In this document: in pieces, positions 8,872 to 17,934 of the stretch | Layout of the letters: each line of letters starts with the position of its first letter | Numbering within the stretch: the first letter of the stretch is position 1 | Assembly: GCF_000341735.1 (NCBI RefSeq) | Contig: NZ_KB455575.1 | Coordinates: forward strand, 4,131,924 to 4,195,923 | Direction: 5' to 3' | From: Methylotuvimicrobium buryatense 5G | Lineage (GTDB): Bacteria > Pseudomonadota > Gammaproteobacteria > Methylococcales > Methylomonadaceae | DNA: 64,000 bases | The notes under the pieces: model-generated | Databases searched by the model: none | What the model was told of the DNA's origin: nothing | Seen by the model: only the letters and a program-made list of their open reading frames with translations | Position numbers and translations under genes: made by a program

Positions 8872-8916
8872 GGCGAATTTATAGTATCGATAACATTATC
8901 ATAATCGATAATTCGG
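8872..8916. promoter_or_regulatory. AT-rich imperfect inverted repeat upstream of HDOD kinase
   Basis: CGAATTTATAGTATCGATAA is followed after a short gap by TTATCATAATCGATAATTCG, so the two arms match partly in inverted orientation. It sits directly upstream of the kinase operon and could be an operator or promoter. No clear -35/-10 pair was assigned. Confidence 0.3.
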
Positions 8917-8996
8917 TGTTTGGCGTCCGTTTCTTGTTAGACTCATAAGCGTTGATTCATCGGAACGGTTCGAGCTTGTGAGCTCGTGCTGAATCT

Positions 8997-9156
8997 ATAC
9001 CTATCGCACTTCAAATTTCGGCATTAGCGTATGGAGGCGCCAGGGTGTTCGGCAAAGGCTTTGGCAGCATGGATGCTGTCATAGAGTCTACATGGACGTA
9101 TTCACGGCGTCCTTTGACGGGCACCACGACGCCGAAATTTGACGAGCAAAGGGCAT
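8997..9156. repeat. Family A palindromic element, copy A1
   Basis: The copy begins near ACTTCAAATTTCGGC and ends near GCCGAAATTTGACGAGC. The inner core CATGGACGTATTCACGGCG is at 9091-9109. It fills most of the gap between the divergent kinase operon and the alkaline phosphatase gene. Confidence 0.85.
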
Positions 9157-9212
9157 AACAATCATGCACAACAACATATTGACTAAAGCTTATTCGGATG
9201 CCGGCATTTGAT

Positions 9213-10829
9213 ATGAAAAAAATTTACATTGCGATCTGTTTGCTGGGGTTATTGAACCTAGCATTATCAGGATGTGCCGGTGTTGACCTGGCGCATTCGG
9301 AAGATGCTCGTATTAACAATGTCATTTTAGTGATCGGCGACGGCATGGGGCCGCAGCAGGTCGGGTTGTTATTGTCTTATGCTAGGCAAGCGCCAAGCAG
9401 TGTGATCGAATCGCGCAAAACCGCTTTCGACCGCATGATTGAACAAGGCGATTCCAAAATAACTATTTCGACGACGCACGCGGCCGGCACGTTAGTCACC
9501 GATTCCGCAGCTTCGGCGTCTCAATTGGCGACCGGATATTTTGCCGGTTCGGAAATGCTCGGATTGGATAAAGACGGCAACCGCCGCGAAACGATTGTCG
9601 AAAAAGCCAAGCGTATCGGTAAGGCTACAGGGCTGGTATCCGATACGCGCATCACGCATGCGACGCCGGCGGCATTTGCCGCGCATCAGACACATCGAAG
9701 TCTCGAAAATGAAATTGCCGAAGATTTGCTGGCAATCGGTCCGGATGTGATGTTGTCGGCGGGATGGAGTTATTGGTTGCCCGAAACCGTCAACGACAAA
9801 CAATCGCAAGATTACCGATCGGCAGCGCAATTACTGGGCCGGGCCGACTCGATCGCTTCGAAACGGAACGATCGAAAAAATCTGTTGGCACAAGCACGGC
9901 AACAGGGCTATGAGTTGGTTTTCGATAAATCGCAATTGCAGCAAGCCCGAGACAAAACCTTAGGGTTGTTTGCCGCGTCCGAATTACCGAATGGCATTGC
10001 CGAGACCCTAGCCAAACAAGACCCGGCACGCACCGTTCCGACATTGAAGGAAATGTCGCGGCAGGCGCTGGACATCTTGTCGAAAAACGAACAAGGTTTT
10101 TTTCTGATGATCGAGGCCGGGCAGATCGATTGGGCTTCGCACGGCAACGATACCGGCACCTTATTGCACGAAATGCTTCGGATGAATGAAACGCTCGAAG
10201 CAGTGCTTGACTGGATGCAGGGGCGAGACGATACCTTATTGATCGTCACGGCCGATCATGAAACCGGCGGCTTCGGCTTTAGTTATTCGGCGGCCGATTT
10301 ACCCGAGCCCCGCTCGCTTCCTGGCGCGTATTTTCAAGAAGACAGACAGTTTCAACCGTCCTTCAACTACGGCAATCCTGAAGTGTTGGACAGGCTGTAT
10401 GCGCAGCAGTTGAGTTACTATGAGCTGTTCAAGCGCTTCGAGTCCTTGCCGAAGGCGCAACAGACGCCGGCTAGGTTGGTCGAGATGGTTAATCTTTATA
10501 CCGAATTCAAAATCGATGAAAGACAAGCCGAGCGTATTTTGGCGACTGAAAAAAACCGCTATTACCGGCCAAACCACAAATCATTGAGTTTGAAGCGCGT
10601 GCCTATGATGGGCTTTAACAGCGCGTTTTTTGCTTATCCGGCAGGCAATCGTCAAAATCTGCTTGCGCGAGAAGTTGCCGAACATCAGCACGCGGTCTGG
10701 GCCACCGGCACGCACACCTCGACTCCGGTGTATGTATTTATGCAAGGGCCTAGGCAGGTTTTACAACCTTTTGAAAAAATTCTGCATCATACTGAGATAG
10801 GCCGCCTTGCCGCCGATGCTTTACAATAA
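9213..10829 (+). CDS. Alkaline phosphatase family lipoprotein
   Basis: This 538-residue protein belongs to the PhoA-type alkaline phosphatase superfamily, which hydrolyses phosphate monoesters outside the inner membrane. It keeps the metal-binding start (VIGDGMGPQQ), the nucleophile serine (TDSAASASQLATGY), GQIDWASHGND, TADHETGGFG and the late HTSTPV histidine. I prefer ATG 9213 over 9198 because it gives a clean lipoprotein signal, MKKIYIAICLLGLLNLALSGC, with lipobox LSGC and the lipidated Cys near residue 21. The longer start would put MPAFD in front of the signal. The inositol-monophosphatase-family gene follows after 29 bp, so the two may be co-transcribed and both act on phosphate esters. 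No Pho box was identified. Confidence 0.92.
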   Translation: MKKIYIAICLLGLLNLALSGCAGVDLAHSEDARINNVILVIGDGMGPQQVGLLLSYARQAPSSVIESRKTAFDRMIEQGDSKITISTTHAAGTLVTDSAASASQLATGYFAGSEMLGLDKDGNRRETIVEKAKRIGKATGLVSDTRITHATPAAFAAHQTHRSLENEIAEDLLAIGPDVMLSAGWSYWLPETVNDKQSQDYRSAAQLLGRADSIASKRNDRKNLLAQARQQGYELVFDKSQLQQARDKTLGLFAASELPNGIAETLAKQDPARTVPTLKEMSRQALDILSKNEQGFFLMIEAGQIDWASHGNDTGTLLHEMLRMNETLEAVLDWMQGRDDTLLIVTADHETGGFGFSYSAADLPEPRSLPGAYFQEDRQFQPSFNYGNPEVLDRLYAQQLSYYELFKRFESLPKAQQTPARLVEMVNLYTEFKIDERQAERILATEKNRYYRPNHKSLSLKRVPMMGFNSAFFAYPAGNRQNLLAREVAEHQHAVWATGTHTSTPVYVFMQGPRQVLQPFEKILHHTEIGRLAADALQ

Positions 10830-10858
10830 ACGGCTTTAATTCATTTCTAAGGCCGATA

Positions 10859-11623
10859 ATGTCTATTTCTACAAGCGATCTTGAGCGGGTTATCCGCGAA
10901 GCCGGCGTCATTGCATTGGATTATTTCAAAGCTTTGAAGCATATAGAAATTACTAAAAAAGCGCCCCGCGATTTCGTTACCGAAGCCGATGTCGCGGTCG
11001 AAGCGTTTTTGAAGAAGGAGTTGACCGGGCGCTATCCGCAATTCGGTTTTTGGGGCGAGGAAAGCGGTAAGACCGAAAACCAAAGCAGTCGCTGGGTTGT
11101 CGATCCGATCGACGGAACGCATTCGTTTTCGAAAGGCCAGTATTTTTGGTCGCTCAGCGTGGCGCTCGAAATTGAGGGTGAAATGGAATTCGGCGCGGTC
11201 TATGCGCCGGCGTTCGACGATTATTATTGGGCGCAAAAAGGGCAAGGCGCATACAAGAATGGCGAGCGTATTCATGTGTCTTCGGAAACCAACTTGGCCG
11301 ATGCGATGGTCAGCACGGGTTTTGCGTGTTTGCGAAGTTATTTGACAGACAATAACTTGGCGCGCTTTTGCCGGATAGCGCAAGTGACGGCCGGGCAGCG
11401 TCGACTGGGCTCGGCGGCGCTGGATTTGTGTTTGGTTGCGGATGCTCAGGTCGATGCGTTCTGGGAGCAAGAATTGAACCTTTATGATGTGGCGGCGGGG
11501 GCATTGATCGCGAAGGAAGCGGGCGCAACCGTGACCGACTTCAAGGGTAATCCCGGTATTTTTCCGAAACAGATTTTGGTCACGAACGGCAAGGTTTTGG
11601 ATCAGATTTTGCCGTTGATGTAA
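10859..11623 (+). CDS. Inositol monophosphatase family protein, likely histidinol-phosphatase (HisN type)
   Basis: The 254-residue protein has the family's metal-binding motifs: GEES at about residue 65, DPIDGTHSF at about 82-90 and a late LNLYDVAAG, where most relatives have W-D. The family removes phosphate from inositol phosphate, histidinol phosphate or PAP with Mg2+. The short length and the IDGTHSFSKGQYFWSLSVAL stretch look closest to HisN-type histidinol-phosphatases, but no other his gene is nearby, so the exact substrate is uncertain. It starts with ATG 29 bp after the phosphatase gene and ends before a repeat-filled gap. It is predicted to be cytoplasmic, as no signal is seen. Confidence 0.85.
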   Translation: MSISTSDLERVIREAGVIALDYFKALKHIEITKKAPRDFVTEADVAVEAFLKKELTGRYPQFGFWGEESGKTENQSSRWVVDPIDGTHSFSKGQYFWSLSVALEIEGEMEFGAVYAPAFDDYYWAQKGQGAYKNGERIHVSSETNLADAMVSTGFACLRSYLTDNNLARFCRIAQVTAGQRRLGSAALDLCLVADAQVDAFWEQELNLYDVAAGALIAKEAGATVTDFKGNPGIFPKQILVTNGKVLDQILPLM

Positions 11624-11661
11624 GGTATCGGCAATTCCCCTGGTTAGGACTGTCGGGGGCG

Positions 11662-11724
11662 ATATACCCGTCGTAGATCAAAATTCGGCGCCGGGGTGTC
11701 CGCCAAAGGACGCCGTGAATACAT
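11662..11724. repeat. Family A element A2, left half
   Basis: The sequence from ATACCCGTCGTAGATC to CGCCGTGAATACAT is the left half of a family A element. It stops abruptly in the core, and its right half resumes at 12031. About 300 bp of other repeat DNA has entered between the halves. Confidence 0.75.
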
Positions 11725-11843
11725 TTTTGCGGGACAGGTTATTTAACCCGTCCCCAACGTTTCGGTTTGACCTAAACATTTCGGCTTACTTCGGCCAAAG
11801 TCGAAATGTTTAGGACGGGGTTGCAAACCCCGTCCTGCTAGGG
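11725..11843. repeat. Hairpin-rich insert within A2
   Basis: CCTAAACATTTCG and CGAAATGTTTAGG form a 13-bp inverted pair (about 11770-11813). GACGGGG/CCCCGTC flanks TTGCAAA just after it. The phrase CCCGTCCTGCTAGGG also occurs near 1608-1622, so this is another dispersed sequence. No gene is seen. Confidence 0.55.
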
Positions 11844-12021
11844 CATAGGTATCTACACAAGTTTTCAGCTTTATAAAACAATTGGTTAAGTTGATTTTTC
11901 TGTAATCTAGGATAAAAAAGTAGCCTAAAAAATCCAATTTTTAGTCCCTATCTTCATAAAAAACCAGAAGAAACTTTATAACAGCATGATTTTAAAAGAT
12001 AAAGATGTGTAGATACTTATG
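11844..12021. mobile_element. 178-bp element with inverted ends and 10-bp flanking direct repeats
   Basis: The ends CATAGGTATCTACACA and TGTGTAGATACTTATG are inverted copies with one mismatch. CCTGCTAGGG occurs on both flanks (11834-11843 and 12022-12031), like a target duplication. The inside is AT-rich without a gene. It looks like a miniature inverted-repeat element inserted in the repeat cluster. Confidence 0.6.
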
Positions 12022-12030
12022 CCTGCTAGG

Positions 12031-12096
12031 GGCAGGCAAAGCCGGACACCCCTGCGCCTCCTCGTGCACTGCCGAAATTTGAAGTGCGAAAGATAT
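12031..12096. repeat. Family A element A2, right half
   Basis: The stretch from GCAGGCAAAGCC to GAAATTTGAAGTGCGAAAG matches the right arm of the other minus-oriented family A copies (A5, A7). It completes the half at 11662-11724. Confidence 0.7.
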
Positions 12097-12243
12097 AATC
12101 AAGCATCGAGCTGCGGCTTGGTTTCGCGTTTAAGACAATGTCTGTTCGCTTATTTCTAAAGTATAATAACCGGCCTGCATCGTTGCGTTCCGGTATTCCG
12201 TTTGGTTGCACGAGCAATCGAGTCGAATGGTGGAGCAATCCTG

Positions 12244-14199
12244 TTGATAATCCCGAAAGTATTTGCCAGGTCTTTTTTGCTGAATCTGGTGCTGACATTT
12301 CGTGTTGTTGCCGAAGATTTTACGGCAGCGCTCGACGAAAAAATATTGTTTGAAGACATTCCTTCGGTCTATAGCGCATCGCGATACGAGCAGCCGGTCA
12401 CGCAGGCGCCTTCGTCTGTCAGTATCGTGACATCAGAGGATATCAAAAAATTCGGTTATCGCAATCTAGGCGATATTGTCGGCAGCATGCGCGGCATGTA
12501 TACCAGCAATGATCGGATTTATCAGCGTATCGGTATTCGCGGTTTCAATCGGAGCGGCGATTACAATACCCGTGTTTTGGTATTGATCGACGGTCATCGC
12601 AGCAACGACAACCTGGTCGATTTTAGCGCGATCGGATCCGAGTTCATGGTCGATGTCGACGATATCAGTCGCGTCGAGCTGGTTCGCGGGCCGGCATCTT
12701 CTCTCTATGGCAGCAATGCTTTTCTCGGCATACTCAATATCATTACCAAGCGCGGCCGCGATCTTGAAGGTCCGTCCGTGACCGGTGTATTCGGCAGTCA
12801 GGAGACCTATAAGGGGAAATTCACTTACGGGCAACGCTTCGACAACGGATCGGAGCTCTATTTGTCCGGTTCGCATTTTCAGAGCGAGGGCGAGGATAAT
12901 TTGTCCGTGGCCGGTCTCGGGACCGCTCGCGATGTGGATAAGGACCGTTCCGAGCGCGGTTTTGCCAAATACACGATGGGCGATTTTACCTTGAGCGGCG
13001 CTTACGTCAGCCGCAGCAAGCGGCCGCCGGTGCCGATTGTCGACACGATTTTCAACGACTCCCGTAATAGTCTGGATGACGATCGCGCTTATGCCGATTT
13101 GCTCTACGAACATTATTTCGATAACGGTCTCGAAGTCATGGCGCGTACCTATTACGACTTCAATGCTTTCGACGGTTATTATGCCTTCGTGCCGGACGAT
13201 TTAAGCCGCGACGTGTTTCGCGGTCAGTTATGGGGTAACGAGCTGAAATTGTCGAAATCATTCGGCGACCATCACGTCATTGTCGGCGGCGAATACCGGT
13301 ATAATTTTCAGCAGGCGATGCGCAGTTTCGAGCGGGGATCCGGCGAACAATTTGCGGATGTGGCTATCAAACGCACGATTTGGGGTGTTTATATTCAGGA
13401 CGATTACCGTATTTTAGATAATCTCACCTTGAATGCCGGCGTGCGGTATGACCGTTATGAAGGTATCGCCGATGCAGTAAATCCCCGGGCTGCGCTCATT
13501 TACCAACCGTTTACCGATACGACCTTAAAGCTGTTATACGGCCAGTCGTTTCGCGTGCCGAGCGCTTTCGAGGAAAATTACCGTTTCGGCAATATTTGGG
13601 TCGGGAGTTCGGATTTAGAGCCTGAGACGATGCGCTCTTATGAAGTGAATCTCATTCAGCGTATTCAACGCAATTATCTGCTTACGCTCGCGCCTTATTT
13701 CAACCAGGAATTCGATATGATTCGCTTGACCGGAGGCGGGACGGTTGAGAATCCTTATATTTATAAAAACGTCAATTCGATCGAAACTTACGGCATCGAA
13801 ACCGAGCTGCAAGGGCAGTGGGAAAACGGTTGGCGCGCGGCTTTCAGTTATGCCTACCAGCAATCGAAGGTACAGGGCGACCCCAGAAAACCCGAAAACT
13901 CGCCCGAACACCTAACCAAACTCAATATTACCGGTCCTTTGTGGCAAGATCTTGTCTTTGCCGGTTTTAACTTGAGTTATACCAGCCGGCGCAACACATT
14001 TTCATCAAACGTGCCCGGCTATTTTCTGGCTAATATGACCGTTTTTTCCAGCAATTTGATTCCGGGGCTGGAGCTGAGCGGCAGTATTTATAATCTCTTC
14101 GATAGTCGTTATCACGATCCTTCTACGACCGACTTGCGCGCCGAAACCATCGAACAAAACGGGCGTTTGTTTTTGGTTAAGTTCAATTATGAGTTTTAA
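12244..14199 (+). CDS. TonB-dependent outer membrane receptor
   Basis: The protein has a plug domain at about residues 40-155 (QAPSSVSIVTSEDIKKFGYR, IRGFNRSGDYNTRVLVLIDG, VELVRGPASSLYGSNAFLGI) and a beta-barrel with the terminal strand ending in Phe (FLVKFNYEF). It imports or senses an unknown ligand across the outer membrane using TonB energy. The start is uncertain: no ATG gives a normal signal peptide. TTG 12244 has GGTGGAG 8 nt upstream and yields MIIPKVFARSFLLNLVLTFR as a plausible signal; the frame is open back to TTG 12202. It leads a four-gene operon, and the substrate-binding gene starts 3 bp after its stop. Closeness to the sensor kinase genes suggests a sensing role. Confidence 0.88.
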   Translation: MIIPKVFARSFLLNLVLTFRVVAEDFTAALDEKILFEDIPSVYSASRYEQPVTQAPSSVSIVTSEDIKKFGYRNLGDIVGSMRGMYTSNDRIYQRIGIRGFNRSGDYNTRVLVLIDGHRSNDNLVDFSAIGSEFMVDVDDISRVELVRGPASSLYGSNAFLGILNIITKRGRDLEGPSVTGVFGSQETYKGKFTYGQRFDNGSELYLSGSHFQSEGEDNLSVAGLGTARDVDKDRSERGFAKYTMGDFTLSGAYVSRSKRPPVPIVDTIFNDSRNSLDDDRAYADLLYEHYFDNGLEVMARTYYDFNAFDGYYAFVPDDLSRDVFRGQLWGNELKLSKSFGDHHVIVGGEYRYNFQQAMRSFERGSGEQFADVAIKRTIWGVYIQDDYRILDNLTLNAGVRYDRYEGIADAVNPRAALIYQPFTDTTLKLLYGQSFRVPSAFEENYRFGNIWVGSSDLEPETMRSYEVNLIQRIQRNYLLTLAPYFNQEFDMIRLTGGGTVENPYIYKNVNSIETYGIETELQGQWENGWRAAFSYAYQQSKVQGDPRKPENSPEHLTKLNITGPLWQDLVFAGFNLSYTSRRNTFSSNVPGYFLANMTVFSSNLIPGLELSGSIYNLFDSRYHDPSTTDLRAETIEQNGRLFLVKFNYEF

Positions 14200-14202
14200 C
14201 CG

Positions 14203-15132
14203 ATGAGCCGATTGATCGTAATCGGCTGCTGGTTGTCAAGCCTGCTGATTTGCGTGCCCCAGTGTCTCGCCGATACGCAGAGTATTACGATTACCGCGAT
14301 TTTGAGTCGGGATGCGGAACCTTATCAGGAGGTTCTAGAGGGTGTTCGACAAGCTTTTTCGGTCAGCGGGTTCCGTATTGAGCTCGATGTGCATGTTTAT
14401 AAAGACGCCAGCAATAATGCCCCGATTAAAGCAGCCGTTTCGGCCAGTCGGTCCCGAGCCGTTTTATCGCTGGGTAGTCAGGCGACTGCATTTGCCGTAT
14501 CTGAGTTTAGCGAATTGCCCATATGCGCGGGGCTGATCGTTGACGAAAAAGCCTTGGGCGATAGCGAGAATGTCACTGGGTTAGTGCTGAAGTTTCCGTT
14601 GGAAATCGAACTGCAATGGCTCAAGATGTTTATCGGTTCCGATAAGTCGATTGCCGTGTTGTATCATGAAGAAAAAAGCGGTGCCGAATTAGGTAGGGCT
14701 CAGCAACTTGCCGAGCAAATCGGGCTCAGGCTTCATGCGCAAGCCGTCAACGATCACTCGGATTTGCCGTCCGTATTGAAACGTTTGCCGCAGAATACCG
14801 GAGCGTTATGGAGTTTCGCCGAATCCGGTATTTTAAATGCGCAAACCGCCAAGCATGTGTTGCTTTATTCGTTTCGAAACCGAATTCCTTTGGTCGGTTT
14901 GTCGAATCAGTGGACCAAGGCAGGGGCGCTTTATTCGCTCGATCGAGACTATTTCGATATTGGAGTTCAGTGCGGCGAAAAAATCGTGAAAATTTTGAAC
15001 GGCATTCCTCCCGAACAAATTCCGGTGGAGCCGCCCCGGAAAGTGTTTTACTCGATCAATATGAAAACGCTACGGCATATGAAGTTGGAATTGCCGGAAA
15101 GTTTGATTCAAGATGCCCATGAAGTTTTTTAA
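14203..15132 (+). CDS. ABC transporter substrate-binding-like periplasmic protein (PF04392 type)
   Basis: A signal peptide of about 23 residues ([20 protein letters not shown] then CLA) leads a 309-residue protein of the ABC_sub_bind/TrpX-like fold: [46 protein letters not shown] and [20 protein letters not shown]. Such proteins bind small ligands in the periplasm. No ABC permease or ATPase gene is nearby. Instead it is sandwiched between a TonB receptor (3 bp gap) and a hybrid sensor kinase (20-bp overlap). A role as ligand-binding partner of the kinase is therefore more likely than transport; this is inference. The ligand cannot be read from the sequence. Confidence 0.82.
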   Translation: MSRLIVIGCWLSSLLICVPQCLADTQSITITAILSRDAEPYQEVLEGVRQAFSVSGFRIELDVHVYKDASNNAPIKAAVSASRSRAVLSLGSQATAFAVSEFSELPICAGLIVDEKALGDSENVTGLVLKFPLEIELQWLKMFIGSDKSIAVLYHEEKSGAELGRAQQLAEQIGLRLHAQAVNDHSDLPSVLKRLPQNTGALWSFAESGILNAQTAKHVLLYSFRNRIPLVGLSNQWTKAGALYSLDRDYFDIGVQCGEKIVKILNGIPPEQIPVEPPRKVFYSINMKTLRHMKLELPESLIQDAHEVF

Positions 15133-17926
15133 CGTAAAGTCGCAAAGGAGCCTGACTCAGGAGTTCAATGCGTTCGTGATTTTGCTGATTCTCAGTACGT
15201 CGCTGATTATTACGGGCGTCAATGCCTATCAGTCTATTGCCGATAATTACAGCCGTCTGCTGACCCATGCCCGGGTTTTGGTTGAAATGATTGCGATCAA
15301 CAGCGAATATGCGCTCTATACCCGTAATGTCCGCGAATTGCATGAGATTGCACGTAAACTGGATCAAATAGGCGAGATCGCTTATATCCGTTTTTACGAT
15401 GCCGATAACCAGCTGATGTATCGGCATAGCACTATCTCCGGCGATTATGAGCCTATGCCCCCAATTGAGCAAGCGCGACCCCGGTTGTTGACGTTATTGA
15501 TGCATAGAAGCCGTTATGCAAGCTTGGCATTCGGCAAAGAGATTTATGGCTACAGTCAGGCGCCCGACGATTCCATGTTGCTGGAATTGAACGATAGCTC
15601 TCAAACGCCCGAATATATCGGGCGCATTGAATACGGTTTGTTATTGGGGCCTTTTTTTCGGACGGCAGGAATCGCGATCGTTAATGCGCTATTGGTGAGC
15701 TTGGCGATTTCGATAGTCGCGATTTTGTTGACGGTCAGGATGACGAGGAAAATTACTTTGCCCGCCCGGCGTTTGGCCGATGCGGCGATCGATATTTCCA
15801 ACGGGCACTTCGATCAGCAGTTAAAAATCAAGGGCGGCAGGGAAATTAATGAGTTGACCGAAGCGTTCAATAAGATGCTCAGAAGATTGAGCATTTACCG
15901 TTCCCGCATCATGGCTCAGCGTGAAGATTTGCGTGAAAAGGTTCGGCAGCGCACCAAAGATTTGGAAGTCGCTACCGATAAAGCCGTCATGCTGGCCGAA
16001 GAAGCGCAAGCCGCAAATCGGGCTAAATCGCAATTTTTGGCCAACATGAGCCATGAAATCAGGACGCCGATGAATGCGATCATCGGCTTTAGCGAATTAT
16101 TGCTGAAAGAAAGCTTGAATAAACAAGAGCGGCATTATGTGCAATTGATCGCCAATTCATCGCAGTCGTTATTATCGTTAATCAACGATATTCTGGATTT
16201 TTCAAAGATCGAAGCCGGTAAATTTGATTTACATTCGGATAATTTCGATCTTTATGTCACCTTGAATCAAATCGCCGATTTATTTTCGGCGCAAGCGGCG
16301 GCTAAAAATGTCGATTTGTGTTTCGACGTGATGCCGGGATTATCGACATGGGTCTGCGGCGATCAGGCGCATTTGCATCAAGTTTTGGTGAATTTGGTCG
16401 GTAACGCACTTAAATTCACGCATCGAGGCCAAGTGATTATTAGGGTGCGGGTGCTGGATGAAAATGCTTTGTCGGTTCGCTATCGCATCGAAATCCAAGA
16501 TACCGGTATCGGCATCGAGCCGGACAAGCTCAAATTCATTTTCGAGCCCTTCACTCAGGCCGATGAGTCGTCGAGCCGCTTATACGGCGGTTCCGGACTA
16601 GGTTTGAGTATTACTCGGCAATTGGTCGAATTAATGGGAGGCTCTATCGATTGCAGCAGCGAACCGGGTGTGGGATCGCAATTTACCGTGGAGTTGTCGC
16701 TGGAGAAGCCGGCGCCGATGCACAGTGAGCCTGCGATGTCTTTGCAAGGTTGCAAGGTTTTAATTGCGGCTCAGCCGGGTGCACAGGTTGATATTATGGC
16801 GAGACAGATACAGGCATGGTCGGGGGGCGCGGTAACTTCGGCAACAACGTATGAGGCATTAGCGAAGATGCGCGAGGCTGCCGATAACGCGGAGGCGTTC
16901 GATACGATTGTGATTGATGATTGTTTGTCGGGACTCGGCGCCTTGTTGACGGAAATCGGCAAGACGTCAGGATTAACCGGGTTACGGACAGTGCTGTGGG
17001 GTAATGCGGAGTTGTCCGAACAGGCGGATGCCTATTTGAATCAACCCTATCATCTACTCGATTTGCAAAAATGCATCAAGCCTTCCGTTCTTGCCACGGA
17101 TAATTGTCCCGGGGCTGGTGAGAATTCTTCTCGATGCGATTTAGTTAAACTTCCGGAAGCGGCTATTTTAGTGGTTGAAGATAACCTTGTTAATCAAGAG
17201 CTCGCGAAGGCCATTCTTGCAGGCCTCGAATGCCGCACGACTCTTTGCGCCGATGGTGCCGAAGCCGTCGAGCAATTTACCGAGCATGATTTCGATTTGA
17301 TCTTGATGGATTGCCAGATGCCGGTCATGGATGGTTATACGGCCACCGAAAAAATTCGTGCGCTCGAATGCGAACAGCAGCGAATTAAAACGCCCATCAT
17401 TGCGTTGACGGCTGCAACAATTTCCGGCGATCGGGAGCGTTGCGCGACAGTTGGTATGGACGATTTTTTGAGTAAGCCTTTTATCGTCGAAGACTTAATC
17501 GATAAGCTGAAGCATTGGTTGCCGCATAAAGTTCAAAGCGTTTCAATAAGATCAATTGAAAGTTCCGATCATTCGGTGTTGGATATGGATGCACTCGCCA
17601 GAATTCGAGACTTAGATCCCGGTGGTTCGACCGCTATTTTAGCGAAAATCATAACGATTTATTTAGAGACATCGCCGGAACAAATTCGAACAATCAAGCA
17701 GGCTTACGCGCAAGAGAATAGGGATGTCGTGAGAAAAGCCGCGCACAGCTTAAAATCGTCTAGCGCCAATCTCGGTGCCGATACCTTATCCGCAGTTTGT
17801 AAACGTTTAGAGATCCAGGCGATCGATGCACAGTGGCAAGATCTATCGGATTTAATAACCACTATTGAAAATGAATTCGATTGCGTCGCCGATGCCTTGC
17901 GCGCGCAACTCGATTCTTTATCGTGA
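15113..17926 (+). CDS. Membrane hybrid sensor histidine kinase (HAMP, kinase, two REC, Hpt)
   Basis: The 937-residue protein has TM1 at about 20-38, a periplasmic sensor of about 145 residues, TM2 at about 184-208, HAMP at about 208-262, HisKA with His314 ([20 protein letters not shown]), HATPase ([45 protein letters not shown]), two REC domains and a C-terminal Hpt ([15 protein letters not shown]). The first REC is degenerate, while the second keeps [13 protein letters not shown]. This is the BarA-like phosphorelay layout. It overlaps the end of the substrate-binding gene by 20 bp; ATG 15119 is an alternative start. The next regulator gene follows at once, so the relay probably ends on that REC-GGDEF-EAL protein. 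Confidence 0.92.
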   Translation: MPMKFFNVKSQRSLTQEFNAFVILLILSTSLIITGVNAYQSIADNYSRLLTHARVLVEMIAINSEYALYTRNVRELHEIARKLDQIGEIAYIRFYDADNQLMYRHSTISGDYEPMPPIEQARPRLLTLLMHRSRYASLAFGKEIYGYSQAPDDSMLLELNDSSQTPEYIGRIEYGLLLGPFFRTAGIAIVNALLVSLAISIVAILLTVRMTRKITLPARRLADAAIDISNGHFDQQLKIKGGREINELTEAFNKMLRRLSIYRSRIMAQREDLREKVRQRTKDLEVATDKAVMLAEEAQAANRAKSQFLANMSHEIRTPMNAIIGFSELLLKESLNKQERHYVQLIANSSQSLLSLINDILDFSKIEAGKFDLHSDNFDLYVTLNQIADLFSAQAAAKNVDLCFDVMPGLSTWVCGDQAHLHQVLVNLVGNALKFTHRGQVIIRVRVLDENALSVRYRIEIQDTGIGIEPDKLKFIFEPFTQADESSSRLYGGSGLGLSITRQLVELMGGSIDCSSEPGVGSQFTVELSLEKPAPMHSEPAMSLQGCKVLIAAQPGAQVDIMARQIQAWSGGAVTSATTYEALAKMREAADNAEAFDTIVIDDCLSGLGALLTEIGKTSGLTGLRTVLWGNAELSEQADAYLNQPYHLLDLQKCIKPSVLATDNCPGAGENSSRCDLVKLPEAAILVVEDNLVNQELAKAILAGLECRTTLCADGAEAVEQFTEHDFDLILMDCQMPVMDGYTATEKIRALECEQQRIKTPIIALTAATISGDRERCATVGMDDFLSKPFIVEDLIDKLKHWLPHKVQSVSIRSIESSDHSVLDMDALARIRDLDPGGSTAILAKIITIYLETSPEQIRTIKQAYAQENRDVVRKAAHSLKSSSANLGADTLSAVCKRLEIQAIDAQWQDLSDLITTIENEFDCVADALRAQLDSLS

Positions 17927-17934
17927 ACGCTACT

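Noticed and set aside
10847-11470. A 207-codon minus-strand frame opposite the inositol-monophosphatase-family gene
   Set aside because: The plus frame holds the conserved motifs; the other is a shadow.
12466-13113. A 215-codon minus-strand frame inside the TonB receptor gene
   Set aside because: The plus-strand receptor is clear; the frame has no recognisable domain.
14203-15132. A complete ABC import system
   Set aside because: No permease or ATPase gene is adjacent; the neighbours are a TonB receptor and a sensor kinase.
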